Shown here: one piece after another, positions 53,906 through 62,011 of the stretch
Numbering within the stretch: position 1 is the first letter of the stretch
Layout of the letters: each line of letters begins with the position of its first letter
Origin: an uncultured Bacteroidota bacterium
GTDB taxonomy: Bacteria > Bacteroidota > Bacteroidia > Bacteroidales > P3
Reading direction: 5' to 3'
Assembly: GCA_902771735.1 (NCBI GenBank)
Contig: CACXXO010000004.1
Span: 1 to 64,000, forward strand
Length of the DNA stretch: 64,000 nucleotides
The notes under the pieces: generated by a model
What the model was told of the DNA's origin: nothing
The model's database searches: none
Seen by the model: the letters and a program-made list of their open reading frames with translations, nothing else
Position numbers and translations under genes: made by a program

Positions 53906-54984
53906 AGCGGCTCGACCGCTACATCCTGGGCAAGTACCTGAAGACCTTTCTTCTGGCACTTGCCCTTATCATCATTATCGTCATCACCTTCGATGTCTCG
54001 GAGAAACTCGACGACTTTCTCGAGCACCACGCCACCCTCTGGCAGGTAGTCTCCATCTACTATGTCAACTTCATCCCCGGCTTCGTCAACCTCTACAGCC
54101 CGCTGTTCATCTTCATCTCCGTCATCTTCTTCACCTCGAAAATGGCGGGCAACAGCGAGACCATAGCCATCCTCAGCTCGGGTGTGCGCTACGGGCGCAT
54201 GCTGCGGCCCTATGTCTACGGCTCGCTCATCGTGGCCGTGGTGGTCTTCGCGCTGGGCAATTTCGTCATCCCCCGTTCCAACGAACGCCTCATCGCTTTC
54301 GAAGAGGAATATGTCAAGTCGAAAAAGACCAACTACTACTCCAACCTCCACTTCCAGTCGGAGCCCGGCGTGCAGGTCTATGCCGAGAGCTACGATGTCA
54401 AGCAGCAGCAAGCCTTCAAGTTCTGCCGCGAGGAGATCGATGCCGAAGGACGCCTGTTGCGCCGCGAGGAAGCCAACAGCATCACCTTCGACACCGCCAC
54501 AAACCTTTGGCGTTGCAGCGGCTACTCGCTCCGCACCATCGACAGCAACCGCCGCGAAACCCTCACTTTCGAGGCGAAGGTCTACCGCGACCTCCACATC
54601 TCTCCCGACGACCTCAACCTCCTCTCCTCCCGTGTGGAAACCATGAACACCCCCGACCTCATTCGCTACATCCACCGCGAAGAGATGCGCGGCACCGGCA
54701 CCGTCAAGGAGTCCAAGATTGAACTCTGGCAACGCCTCATCAACCCCTTGGCCATCATCGTCATGACCCTCATCGGCGTGGCCATCGCCGCCCGCAAAAG
54801 CCGCGGCGGCATAGGTGTCCACCTCGCCATTGGCATCGCCATCGCCTTCTCCTTCATCGTCTTCATGAAAATCACCACCGTCTTCGCCACCAACGGCGAC
54901 CTCTCGCCCTTCATGGCTGTGATGCTGCCGCAGATAGTCTTCGGCATCGCCGCTGCCTGGCTGATATACAAAGCACCGAAATAA
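53866..54984 (+). CDS. LptF/LptG-family LPS export permease
   Basis: 372 residues of the YjgP/YjgQ family: about six transmembrane helices in two groups of three (about 25-120 and 290-370), separated by a periplasmic jelly-roll domain. Segments: YILGKYLKTFLLALALIIII, SSGVRYGRMLRPYVYGS, and WQRLINPLAIIVMTLIGVAI. LptF/G with LptB extract LPS from the inner membrane. The only standard start lies 40 nt inside mutA; after the mutA stop there is no ATG, GTG or TTG before the conserved LDRYILGKY, so overlap is real. Followed 7 nt later by sufE. Confidence 0.9.
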   Translation: MPHSLPENVRHHLKRLDRYILGKYLKTFLLALALIIIIVITFDVSEKLDDFLEHHATLWQVVSIYYVNFIPGFVNLYSPLFIFISVIFFTSKMAGNSETIAILSSGVRYGRMLRPYVYGSLIVAVVVFALGNFVIPRSNERLIAFEEEYVKSKKTNYYSNLHFQSEPGVQVYAESYDVKQQQAFKFCREEIDAEGRLLRREEANSITFDTATNLWRCSGYSLRTIDSNRRETLTFEAKVYRDLHISPDDLNLLSSRVETMNTPDLIRYIHREEMRGTGTVKESKIELWQRLINPLAIIVMTLIGVAIAARKSRGGIGVHLAIGIAIAFSFIVFMKITTVFATNGDLSPFMAVMLPQIVFGIAAAWLIYKAPK

Positions 54985-54991
54985 AAGAAAT

Positions 54992-55411
54992 ATGTCAATA
55001 CAAGAAATAGAGCAACAGATTATCGACGAATTCGCCAACTTCGACGAATGGCTCGACAAATACGCCTACCTCATCGACCTCGGCAAGGAATGCCCCGCCA
55101 TCGAGGAGAAAGACAAGACCGAGGAGAACCTCATCCGCGGCTGCCAGAGCCGTGTGTGGCTCAGCTGTGAGCAGCGCGACGGACGCCTCTTCTTCCGCGC
55201 CGACAGCGACGCCGTCATCACCCGCGGCATCATCACCCTCCTCATCCGCGCCTTCGACGGGCAAACCCCTCAGGACATCCTCGACGCCGACCTCGCCTTC
55301 ATCGACGCCATAGGCCTCAAGGAACACCTCTCCCCCACCCGCTCCAACGGACTCACCTCCATGGTAAAACAAATGAAAATGTACGCCCTGGCGTATAAAA
55401 TGAAACAATAA
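54992..55411 (+). CDS. sufE: SufE-like sulfur acceptor
   Basis: 139 residues, normal length. The sulfur-accepting cysteine is in NLIRGCQSRVW at residue 51, the same position as in E. coli SufE. It relays persulfide sulfur from the SufS desulfurase to the Fe-S assembly scaffold. Its TAA stop overlaps the ATG of the MIP18-family gene (TAATG). Confidence 0.94.
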   Translation: MSIQEIEQQIIDEFANFDEWLDKYAYLIDLGKECPAIEEKDKTEENLIRGCQSRVWLSCEQRDGRLFFRADSDAVITRGIITLLIRAFDGQTPQDILDADLAFIDAIGLKEHLSPTRSNGLTSMVKQMKMYALAYKMKQ

Positions 55412-55728
55412 TGGACCCCAACAAAGACACTATCTGGAGTGCAGTGGTCAACTGCCTCAAGAATATCTACGACCCCGAGATACCGGTCAACATCTACGAC
55501 CTCGGACTCATCTACAAGGTCGATGTCGACGACGACCTCAACGTCCACATCCTCATGACCATGACGGCGCCCGACTGTCCCGAGGCCGAGTATATGTTCC
55601 AGGAAGTGAAGCAGATGGTGAGCTACATCTCCGGCGTCAAAAGCGTCGACGTCGAGCTCACCTTCGACCCGCCCTGGACCATGGACATGATTCCCGACGA
55701 CATCAAGGTAGAATTGGGTTTCATGTAA
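55411..55728 (+). CDS. MIP18/DUF59-family Fe-S assembly factor (SufT-like)
   Basis: 105 residues: the DUF59 core with DPEIPVNIYDLGLIY (about 21-35) and MTAPDCPEAEYM, whose cysteine (about 54) is the conserved thiol of the family, ending near FDPPWTMDMI. Acts in Fe-S cluster delivery; coupling to sufE by a one-base overlap supports that role. Confidence 0.9.
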   Translation: MDPNKDTIWSAVVNCLKNIYDPEIPVNIYDLGLIYKVDVDDDLNVHILMTMTAPDCPEAEYMFQEVKQMVSYISGVKSVDVELTFDPPWTMDMIPDDIKVELGFM

Positions 55729-55749
55729 CCTACAAGCCCCATAAACCCC

Positions 55750-56832
55750 ATGCGACTCTTCAAGAAACATTCCTCCGCCGACCTCTCCGGCCGTTCGCTC
55801 GACCGGATGGCGTGGCGTCGGTTCTGCCGCAACCCGCTCTCCATTGCCAGCCTCGTGGTCATCGGACTCTTCCTTCTCGTGGCCATCCTCGGCTATCTCA
55901 TCACCCCCGACCACACCCCCTACTGCAACCAGCAATACCTCGAACTCGCCACCCTGAAACCCTTCTCCAAGGCCACTTTCCTCATCACCAACCCCACCGA
56001 CTCCCACACACCGTTCTTCCAACGCATGGCGCAGGGTGAACCGCTGCCCTACACCGCCACGCCTATAATAAAATATAGATACGCGCGCGACAGCATCGTC
56101 GCCACACCCTACAACGGCGACCCCATCGTCGTCTCACGCCACGAGGCCGAAGTGCAGACCCGCACCTTCCTCCTCGGCACCGACGGCTACGGGCGCGACG
56201 TGCTGAGCATGCTCATGATAGGGTCGCGCGTAAGCCTCTCCGTGGGCTTCATCGCCATCCTCATCGCCCTGTTCCTCGGCATCACCCTCGGCGCCCTTGC
56301 CGCCTACCACGGCGGATGGGTCGACAACCTCATCCTCTGGCTCATCAACGTCGTGTGGTCCATCCCCACCGTGCTGCTGGTCATAGCCATCACCTTCGTC
56401 CTCGGCAAAGGCTTCTGGCAAATCTTCATCGCCGTAGGCCTGACGATGTGGGTCGACATCGCACGCGTGGTCCGCGGCGAGGTGCTCAGCATCAAGGAAA
56501 AAGAGTATGTCGAGGCCACGCGGGCCCTGGGCTACGGCACCTTCCGCACCATCTTCCGCCACATCCTGCCCAACATCGTGGGCGCCGTGGTGGTCATCGC
56601 CGCCTCCAACTTCGCCAGCGCCATCCTCCTCGAGGCAGGCCTCAGCTTCCTCGGCATCGGCGTGCAGCCCCCCATGCCGTCATGGGGCATGATGGTAAAA
56701 GAGAACTACGGCTATATCCTCCTCGACAGTGCCTACCTTGCCCTGCTGCCCGGCTTGGCTATCATGCTTGTCGTCCTGGCATTCATGCTCCTCGCCTCAG
56801 GCCTTCGCGACGCCCTCGACATCAAGCGATAG
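55750..56832 (+). CDS. OppC/DppC-like ABC transporter permease
   Basis: 360 residues with an N-terminal OppC_N segment (RFCRNPLSIASLVVIGLFLL), a large periplasmic loop (about 55-140), and a BPD-type permease domain of five helices containing the EAA loop EYVEATRALGYGTFRTIFRH. Such permeases import peptides or nickel with OppB, OppD, OppF and a binding protein, none of which is nearby; as an orphan its partners are unknown. It follows the DUF59 gene by 21 nt. Confidence 0.9.
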   Translation: MRLFKKHSSADLSGRSLDRMAWRRFCRNPLSIASLVVIGLFLLVAILGYLITPDHTPYCNQQYLELATLKPFSKATFLITNPTDSHTPFFQRMAQGEPLPYTATPIIKYRYARDSIVATPYNGDPIVVSRHEAEVQTRTFLLGTDGYGRDVLSMLMIGSRVSLSVGFIAILIALFLGITLGALAAYHGGWVDNLILWLINVVWSIPTVLLVIAITFVLGKGFWQIFIAVGLTMWVDIARVVRGEVLSIKEKEYVEATRALGYGTFRTIFRHILPNIVGAVVVIAASNFASAILLEAGLSFLGIGVQPPMPSWGMMVKENYGYILLDSAYLALLPGLAIMLVVLAFMLLASGLRDALDIKR

Positions 56833-56952
56833 CACCCGTTTACAGTCTCAAAAGTAGGCTATTAAGATTTTTTAGCACTCATCAAGACACTGAAAATCAA
56901 CACAAAGCCCCCTATAGGAAAAATAATTTACCGCCATATCAAAAAAAGTTCG

Positions 56953-56960
56953 TACTTTTG
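56953..56960 (+). promoter_or_regulatory. -7 box of the lipoprotein gene at 57019
   Basis: TACTTTTG, 58 nt before the ATG. No well-spaced -33 TTG. Confidence 0.5.
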
Positions 56961-57018
56961 CACTTTGAAATAAAAAAACGAAAAAATCAAAATTATTAAC
57001 CTAAAAACATTAAAAACA

Positions 57019-57693
57019 ATGAAGAACATTTTCAAATTCATGGGCATCGCCCTGATGGCTTCCGCCATGATTATGACCTCCTGCAAAAAGGATGAGGACA
57101 AAACCAACACTCCCGACAATCCTCAGCCCGGCCAGGCCTCCTGCACCATTACTTGGGATGGCGCCGCTGCCAACACCGGTGTTATCGACGGTTACATGTA
57201 CAGCTCGCAAAGCACTGTTTACATCCTGAATGCCGCCGCCGGTCTCGAGAACGACAACTATACCTTCCCCCTCTACCGCTTCGGTCTCGACCTTGACACT
57301 GATCCTCAGTACGGTTGCGCCCTTACCGCCAAGTATGCCTATGGCCAGCAGCAGATCAACGGCAACAAGTTTTGGCCCACCGACGTGATCGAAGAGGTCT
57401 ACTACGAGAGCCCGAACGATCGGACTCTGGGTATCATTGGCGACTGGTGGCTTGATGTGTACACCACGCAGCAGGACCTTAGCATGACCAACGCCCAGTT
57501 CGACGCTACCACCCGCACCCTGAGCGCCAGCATCACCGTCTCCATGTTCTCCTATGCAGACGTCGACGGTTACATCGCCGGTATTGACCAGCCCACCGAT
57601 GAGGATTACAATACCGCCCTCGCCCAGGCTGAGAAGAAGAACCTTGGCCTCACCATGAACAACTACGTCTTCGACGCCGCTGCCCAGAAATAA
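57019..57693 (+). CDS. Lipoprotein of unknown function
   Basis: 224 residues with lipobox cysteine at residue 22 (MIMTSC), followed by KKDEDK and a short Pro/Asn linker. The body is beta-rich with many Tyr and Asp residues. No family motif recognised. It has its own promoter and precedes a small lipoprotein gene by 39 nt. Confidence 0.85.
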   Translation: MKNIFKFMGIALMASAMIMTSCKKDEDKTNTPDNPQPGQASCTITWDGAAANTGVIDGYMYSSQSTVYILNAAAGLENDNYTFPLYRFGLDLDTDPQYGCALTAKYAYGQQQINGNKFWPTDVIEEVYYESPNDRTLGIIGDWWLDVYTTQQDLSMTNAQFDATTRTLSASITVSMFSYADVDGYIAGIDQPTDEDYNTALAQAEKKNLGLTMNNYVFDAAAQK

Positions 57694-57732
57694 TCCCACA
57701 TTAGAACCAACAACATAACAACAATAAAGAAT

Positions 57733-58089
57733 ATGAAGAAAGTTTTCAAACTGGCCGCCATCGCCGCCATCGCCTCCATGACCCTCGTGGCTTGCAACAA
57801 CAACAACACCGAGGCCACCGACACCATCGACAGCACCGCTATCGAGCAGATTGCCGATGAGGAAATCATTGCCGAGCCCGCCGAGGTTCTCGACACCACC
57901 CCCGTGGTTGAAGAGCAGCAGGCCGAGCCCGTCAAGAAGGCTGCGAAGAAAACCGCCCAGAAAGCTGCCCAGCAGCTGGAAAAGGCTGCTACCGAGACTG
58001 CCACTCAGGCCACTTCCGCCACTGTGGATCAGGTGAAGAGCACCCAGCAGCAGCAGCCCAAGACCGCTCCTATCAAACGCAACCGCTAA
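57733..58089 (+). CDS. Small lipoprotein with Ala/Lys/Gln-rich tail
   Basis: 118 residues. Lipobox LVAC (Cys at residue 21), then NNNNTEATDTIDSTA, an acidic spacer and a Lys/Ala/Gln/Thr-rich C-terminus (about 68-118) resembling a helical linker. The segment after the cysteine is nearly identical, also in DNA, to the lipoprotein at 59454 on the other strand. Function unknown. A hairpin terminator follows 27 nt after the stop. Confidence 0.8.
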   Translation: MKKVFKLAAIAAIASMTLVACNNNNTEATDTIDSTAIEQIADEEIIAEPAEVLDTTPVVEEQQAEPVKKAAKKTAQKAAQQLEKAATETATQATSATVDQVKSTQQQQPKTAPIKRNR

Positions 58090-58116
58090 TCTGACAGGAA
58101 GGTCACAATCAACAAC

Positions 58117-58152
58117 AAAGCCCCAATCTCTGACGAGAATGGGGCTTTATTA
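58117..58152 (+). terminator. Intrinsic terminator after the small lipoprotein
   Basis: AAAGCCCCA and TGGGGCTTT form a 9-bp stem around a 16-nt loop, followed by ATTATT. Confidence 0.65.
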
Positions 58153-58165
58153 TTAAAACAACGAA

Positions 58166-58702
58166 ATGAAAAAAAGAATTTTTTTGGCCGCTGCCGCTAT
58201 CGCCTTGCTCGTCGGCGCATGCATCATGGACCCCGACGAGAAGGAAATCAGGGCCAACGCAAAAGGATATCTCCAAGCCGTGGGCGACTACCACTTCGAC
58301 GACGCACTGCCCTACGCCTCGCGCCACACACGCGAAAAGTCTATCCCCGTCTTCAAAAAGCTTTTGGAGTGTTCCGACACCGCCTATGTGAACTCCAACC
58401 GCCCCTCCGAATTCACGTTCCATGAGGTGCGACGCATCAGCGACACCACCGCTGTCATCTACTACCACAAACACACACCCATCAAGGATGTCGACGACAG
58501 CCTGACCCTCCTCTACGAAGACGGCCATTGGCTGGCCGACGTCCACCTCGGAGCCATCCCGTTCCTCAACACCAACAAAGAGAACGCCAAACCCGTCCCC
58601 TTCCCCAAAATCAAGGGCCTCGTAAAGCATCCGGTCTCCGACCTCAAGCGGTCCGACCTGATTCCCAAGGGCGACTCCGTGATACACCAACGGATAAAAT
58701 AA
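58166..58702 (+). CDS. Lipoprotein with NTF2-like (DUF4878-type) fold
   Basis: 178 residues. Lipobox cysteine at residue 19 (LVGAC). The order DYHFDDALPYASRHTRE, FHEVRRISDTTAVIYY and LYEDGHWLADVHLGAIPF suggests a small alpha+beta (DUF4878/NTF2-like) domain of the kind common in Bacteroidota lipoproteins. No catalytic residues can be assigned. Followed by a strong terminator. Confidence 0.8.
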   Translation: MKKRIFLAAAAIALLVGACIMDPDEKEIRANAKGYLQAVGDYHFDDALPYASRHTREKSIPVFKKLLECSDTAYVNSNRPSEFTFHEVRRISDTTAVIYYHKHTPIKDVDDSLTLLYEDGHWLADVHLGAIPFLNTNKENAKPVPFPKIKGLVKHPVSDLKRSDLIPKGDSVIHQRIK

Positions 58703-58721
58703 ATCAAACCCACAAAACACG

Positions 58722-58760
58722 AACCGGGGCATTTCCTATCAAAATGCCCCGGTTTTTTTT
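58722..58760 (+). terminator. Strong intrinsic terminator
   Basis: AACCGGGGCATTT and AAATGCCCCGGTT form a 13-bp stem with a short loop, followed by eight T residues. Confidence 0.9.
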
Positions 58761-58830
58761 ATCCCCCTCCCACGGAGACCATCCCCGGGGAAATGTTAAA
58801 AAACGGTAGCCACACGGTAGCCACAAACAC

Positions 58831-58881
58831 CCTACCAACTCCCTACCAACACCCTACCAACTCCTACCACGGTAGGAGATG
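58831..58881. repeat. Intergenic 11-bp-unit inverted repeat, copy F (left arm only)
   Basis: CCTACCAACTC, CCTACCAACAC, CCTACCAACTC and CTACCACGGTAGGAGATG. The left arm has three units and the palindrome, but the right arm ends at once. Preceded by a 12-bp tandem CGGTAGCCACA doublet. It is the only copy between convergent genes; the rest of this 303-nt gap holds the terminator and an unexplained ATTTGGA/TCCAAAT inverted repeat near 58939-58956. No gene is visible. Confidence 0.78.
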
Positions 58882-59005
58882 ATACGGCCGTAACAGGCTG
58901 ATGGATTGCCCTTTGAGCGAATTTGTAAGGAAAGCGGCATTTGGAGAGTTCCAAATGTTAAAAAAAAGCTACTGCCCGCCGGGGGGAAAGGGCCTTGGAG
59001 AGGTC

Positions 59006-59392
59006 TCACATCGTGAGGCGGATGTCGGCGGCGGGGGCCAGGTTTTTGCCGGCAGCGGTGTCGGCCGAGATGACGTTCTCGATGCGTGCGAGGACGCTGT
59101 CCTGGATGGGGGCGTAGAGCTCGGGGTGCTCGGAGTAGTAGGCGAAGCTGTGCTCCACCTGCTCGCGGGTGAGATGGTGCTTGGCGAGAATATCGTCGTA
59201 GGCGCGCAACACCTCGGCGGGCAAGGCGTCGTAGCGATACTGGGTCTCGACAGCATAGAAGCCCTCGAGGAGGTAGGCGTCGGAGAGGAAGTCGACCATC
59301 TGCGGGGCGTCAACGACATCGGCAGGGCGCTCGCCGTTGCGGCACGAGGCAAGGAGAGCGACGACTGCCAGAAGGAAGACAAAACGTTTCAT
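59006..59392 (-). CDS. DUF4296-like lipoprotein
   Basis: 128 residues. Lipobox LLASC (Cys 17). Conserved helical features: MVDFLSDAYLLEGFYAVETQ near residue 31 and YDDILAKHHLTREQVEHSFAYY, which match the DUF4296 family of Bacteroidota lipoproteins. Function unknown. It starts just downstream of the terminator of the next minus-strand lipoprotein gene, so it may depend on read-through. Confidence 0.82.
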   Translation of the reverse strand: MKRFVFLLAVVALLASCRNGERPADVVDAPQMVDFLSDAYLLEGFYAVETQYRYDALPAEVLRAYDDILAKHHLTREQVEHSFAYYSEHPELYAPIQDSVLARIENVISADTAAGKNLAPAADIRLTM

Positions 59393-59402
59393 GGGTGAAA
59401 AG

Positions 59403-59441
59403 AAAAAAAAGGCAGGTCCGCAAATGTGGACCTGCCTTTTT
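59403..59441 (-). terminator. Intrinsic terminator between two minus-strand lipoproteins
   Basis: Minus strand AAAGGCAGGTCC and GGACCTGCCTTT form a 12-bp stem followed by eight T residues. Confidence 0.88.
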
Positions 59442-59453
59442 GTTTGTTAAAAC

Positions 59454-59876
59454 TTAGAATTTGAGTTTCTTGGAGAGTTCCTCGGCAGCCTTATCGGTCA
59501 CTTTGTCGACGGCCTTGGTGGCAGCCTTCTCGGCGGCGCATTTCAGGGCTTTCTCATAGACGGCGTCGGTGAAGGATTTGTCGTCCTTGTAGGCGGCATA
59601 ACCGGTGGAGATGATGCTCTTCAGGCACTCCTGAAGTTTGGTCTTGTCACCGCTGGCGCAGTTGCAGATTTTCTCGGCAGCCTCGGCGATGGCCAGGTCT
59701 CTGGCGTTGTTGTCGACGGGAGCGGAGACCTCCTCGACGGCGGCGGCGGGCTCGTCAACGACCTCAACAGCAGTGCTGTCGATGGTGTCGGTGGCCTCAG
59801 TGTTGTTGTTTCCGCAGGAAACGGTCATGGCGGCGACAAAAAGGGCGGCGCCAACAAAAGATAAAACTTTCTTCAT
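59454..59876 (-). CDS. Small lipoprotein with helical, Cys-containing tail
   Basis: 140 residues. Lipobox TVSC (Cys 21), then GNNNTEATDTIDSTA, nearly identical to the lipoprotein at 57733. The C-terminal helical part contains the pair CNCASGDKTKLQECL and a later Cys, and resembles small periplasmic helical domains. Function unknown. A TATTTTTG -7 box (minus strand, 59927-59934) lies about 50 nt upstream. Confidence 0.82.
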   Translation of the reverse strand: MKKVLSFVGAALFVAAMTVSCGNNNTEATDTIDSTAVEVVDEPAAAVEEVSAPVDNNARDLAIAEAAEKICNCASGDKTKLQECLKSIISTGYAAYKDDKSFTDAVYEKALKCAAEKAATKAVDKVTDKAAEELSKKLKF

Positions 59877-59926
59877 TTTGTTAATTTTTAATTGTTTAGA
59901 CTATTTTTCTTTCTGTTTTACGAATG

Positions 59927-59934
59927 CAAAAATA
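59927..59934 (-). promoter_or_regulatory. -7 box of the lipoprotein gene at 59454
   Basis: Minus strand TATTTTTG matches TAnnTTTG; no well-spaced TTG. Confidence 0.5.
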
Positions 59935-60010
59935 CAACTTTTCGGGTAAATACATATAATATCAAATCTTAAATAATGCTAAAACAGGGATATAGGGGGC
60001 TGCAGGCACA

Positions 60011-60035
60011 AAAAAAAAGCCTTCTTGCGGAAGGC
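60011..60035 (-). terminator. Terminator of the tRNA-Val transcript
   Basis: Minus strand GCCTTCCGCAAGAAGGC (6-bp stem) followed by eight T residues, 10 nt after the tRNA 3' end. Confidence 0.8.
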
Positions 60036-60044
60036 CTTCAAGTG

Positions 60045-60119
60045 TGGGAGTAACAGGGATCGAACCAGTGACCTCCTGCTTGTAAGGCAGGCGCTCTGAA
60101 CCAGCTGAGCTATACTCCC
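60045..60119 (-). tRNA. tRNA-Val (anticodon TAC)
   Basis: 75-nt cloverleaf: acceptor GGGAGTA/TACTCCC, D arm GCTC/GAGC, anticodon arm CCTGC-CTTACAA-GCAGG with anticodon TAC, variable AGGTC, T loop TTCGATC. One T-stem pair is a T-T mismatch (ACTGG/CCTGT). CCA is not encoded; it must be added enzymatically. Confidence 0.95.
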
Positions 60120-60139
60120 TTTTTTTCAAAAAGCGGATG

Positions 60140-60170
60140 CAAAAGTACACATAAAAAATGACATGGCCAA
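60140..60170 (-). promoter_or_regulatory. tRNA-Val promoter
   Basis: Minus strand: TTG (60168-60170), 21-nt gap, TACTTTTG (60140-60147); transcription would start about 17 nt before the tRNA. Confidence 0.72.
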
Positions 60171-60175
60171 ACTTT

Positions 60176-62011
60176 TTATGCAAACGACTGCATGTCAACC
60201 AGTTTTTTGTAGAGACCGTCGTGCGACAGCAGTTCCTCGTGGGTGCCCTGTTCCACAATCTCGCCGTGGTCGAGCACCACGATGAGGTCGGCATGGCGGA
60301 TGGTGGAGAGGCGGTGGGCGATGACGATGGAGGTGCGCCCCTGCATCAGTGCATCGAGACCCTGCTGCACGGCGCGTTCCGACTCGGCGTCGAGGGCCGA
60401 GGTGGCTTCGTCGAGCAAGAGGATGGGTGTGTCGCGCAACACGGCGCGCGCGATGCTGAGGCGCTGGCGCTGGCCGCCGGAAAGGTTCAGCCCGCGGTCG
60501 CCGATGGAGGTGTCGTAGCCCTGTGGCAACTGGTCGATGAACTCGTCGGCATGCGCCACACGGGCCGCTTCGCGGATGGCCTCGACGGAGTAGTTCTCCG
60601 CACCGAAGGCTATGTTGTTGGCCACGGTGTCGTTGAAGAGGATGCAGTTTTGCGACACAAGGCCGAACTGTGCACGCAGCGAGTTGATGTTGAGGTCGCG
60701 GATGGGGTGCCCGTCGACGGAGATGAAACCATCGGTGCAGTCGTAGAAGCGCGGCAGGAGGTCGACCAAGGTGGTCTTGCCGGCCCCCGAAGGGCCGACG
60801 ATAGCGATGGTCTTGCCCTTGGGAACCACCAGATTGATGTTTTTGAGCACCATTGCCGGCGATTCGCGGTCCTCCTGTTTACCGCCATAGCTGAAACTCA
60901 CGTTGTGGAACTCAATCCTGTCGCCAAAGCCGGACAGCACCGTGGCGCCGGGCTTCTCGACGATGACCTCGTCGGCATCGAGCACTTCGAGGAAACGCTC
61001 GGCCGAAGCCGAACTTTTCTGCAGGGTGTTGTAGGCACGGACGATGGCCTGGATGGGCGGTATGATACGGGCGAAGATGATGACGAAGAAGATGAACACC
61101 GAAGGCTGGATGGAGCCGTCGATGACCTGCCAGCCGCCGATGATGAGGATAATCACCAACGCCAGGGTGCCGAGGATCTCGGAGAGGGGGCTCGAGAGCT
61201 CGCGGCTCATGGCCACCTTGACCATGGTGCGGCTGTAGCCTCCGTTGGCTTCGGCAAAGACTTTCTCCCTGTCGTCCTCACGGCCGAACGACTTGACGGC
61301 CTTGAGCGAGGCCAGCGATTCCTCGAGGATGGCCGACAGGCGGCCCAGCTCGTTCTGTCCGCGCTGGGAGGTGCGCTTCAGCCGTTTGCCTATCCGCGCT
61401 ATGAGCCACACTCCCAAAGGCAACACCAGCAGGAAGAGCACGAACAGGCGCCACGAGACAAAGAGCAGGATGGAGGCAAAGACCACCACGTTGAGCGGCT
61501 CCTTGACCAACGACTGCAGCACACCGACACACCATTCCATGTCGACGATGTCGTTGCTCATGCGGCTCATCAGGTCGCCACGGCGCTTGCTGTTGAAGAA
61601 AGCCACCGGGAGGATGGTCACCTTGTGGTAGATGTCGTTGCGCAGGCGCTCGATGAGGCCGTTGCGGATGAGGCCGAGGAAGACCTGCGCCATGAAGCGG
61701 AAGAAGTTGCTCAGCAGCGAGCATCCCACATAGCCCGCGGCCACGATGAGCAGGCATCCCCAGATGCCATGGGTGGCCTTGTATTGGTAAAGATGCCAGA
61801 ACGCCCAGTCGACCAGCTGTTTCTGGTTGAGGCCCAGTTCGGGCTCGGCCTCAGGGACCCCGTTGAGGCCGAACATCAGCTCGACGAAGGGGATGATGAG
61901 CACATAGGCGCCCAGGCTACAGACAATGTGCAGCAGGTTGAACAGCACATTGAACGTGATGGGCACCGGGAAGAAGCGCAGATAGGCCAATATGCGTCGC
62001 ATCGGTTTCAT
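60176..62011 (-). CDS. msbA: MsbA-like ABC exporter (fused permease and ATPase)
   Basis: 611 residues: six-helix ABC exporter membrane domain (about 15-325), then an ATPase with Walker [11 protein letters not shown] (about 405), signature LSGGQRQRLS and Walker B ILLLDEATSALD. Closest family: MsbA-type flippases for lipid A, though multidrug exporters look alike. A 611-residue homodimeric half-transporter fits. Its ATG overlaps the stop of the PorE-like gene (ATGA), so the two are co-translated. Confidence 0.9.
   Translation of the reverse strand: MKPMRRILAYLRFFPVPITFNVLFNLLHIVCSLGAYVLIIPFVELMFGLNGVPEAEPELGLNQKQLVDWAFWHLYQYKATHGIWGCLLIVAAGYVGCSLLSNFFRFMAQVFLGLIRNGLIERLRNDIYHKVTILPVAFFNSKRRGDLMSRMSNDIVDMEWCVGVLQSLVKEPLNVVVFASILLFVSWRLFVLFLLVLPLGVWLIARIGKRLKRTSQRGQNELGRLSAILEESLASLKAVKSFGREDDREKVFAEANGGYSRTMVKVAMSRELSSPLSEILGTLALVIILIIGGWQVIDGSIQPSVFIFFVIIFARIIPPIQAIVRAYNTLQKSSASAERFLEVLDADEVIVEKPGATVLSGFGDRIEFHNVSFSYGGKQEDRESPAMVLKNINLVVPKGKTIAIVGPSGAGKTTLVDLLPRFYDCTDGFISVDGHPIRDLNINSLRAQFGLVSQNCILFNDTVANNIAFGAENYSVEAIREAARVAHADEFIDQLPQGYDTSIGDRGLNLSGGQRQRLSIARAVLRDTPILLLDEATSALDAESERAVQQGLDALMQGRTSIVIAHRLSTIRHADLIVVLDHGEIVEQGTHEELLSHDGLYKKLVDMQSFA

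Noticed and set aside
52481..53959. A 492-codon minus-strand frame opposite mutA
   Set aside because: It is a mirror of a well-conserved mutA and is low-complexity (Gly, Val, Ala, Glu).
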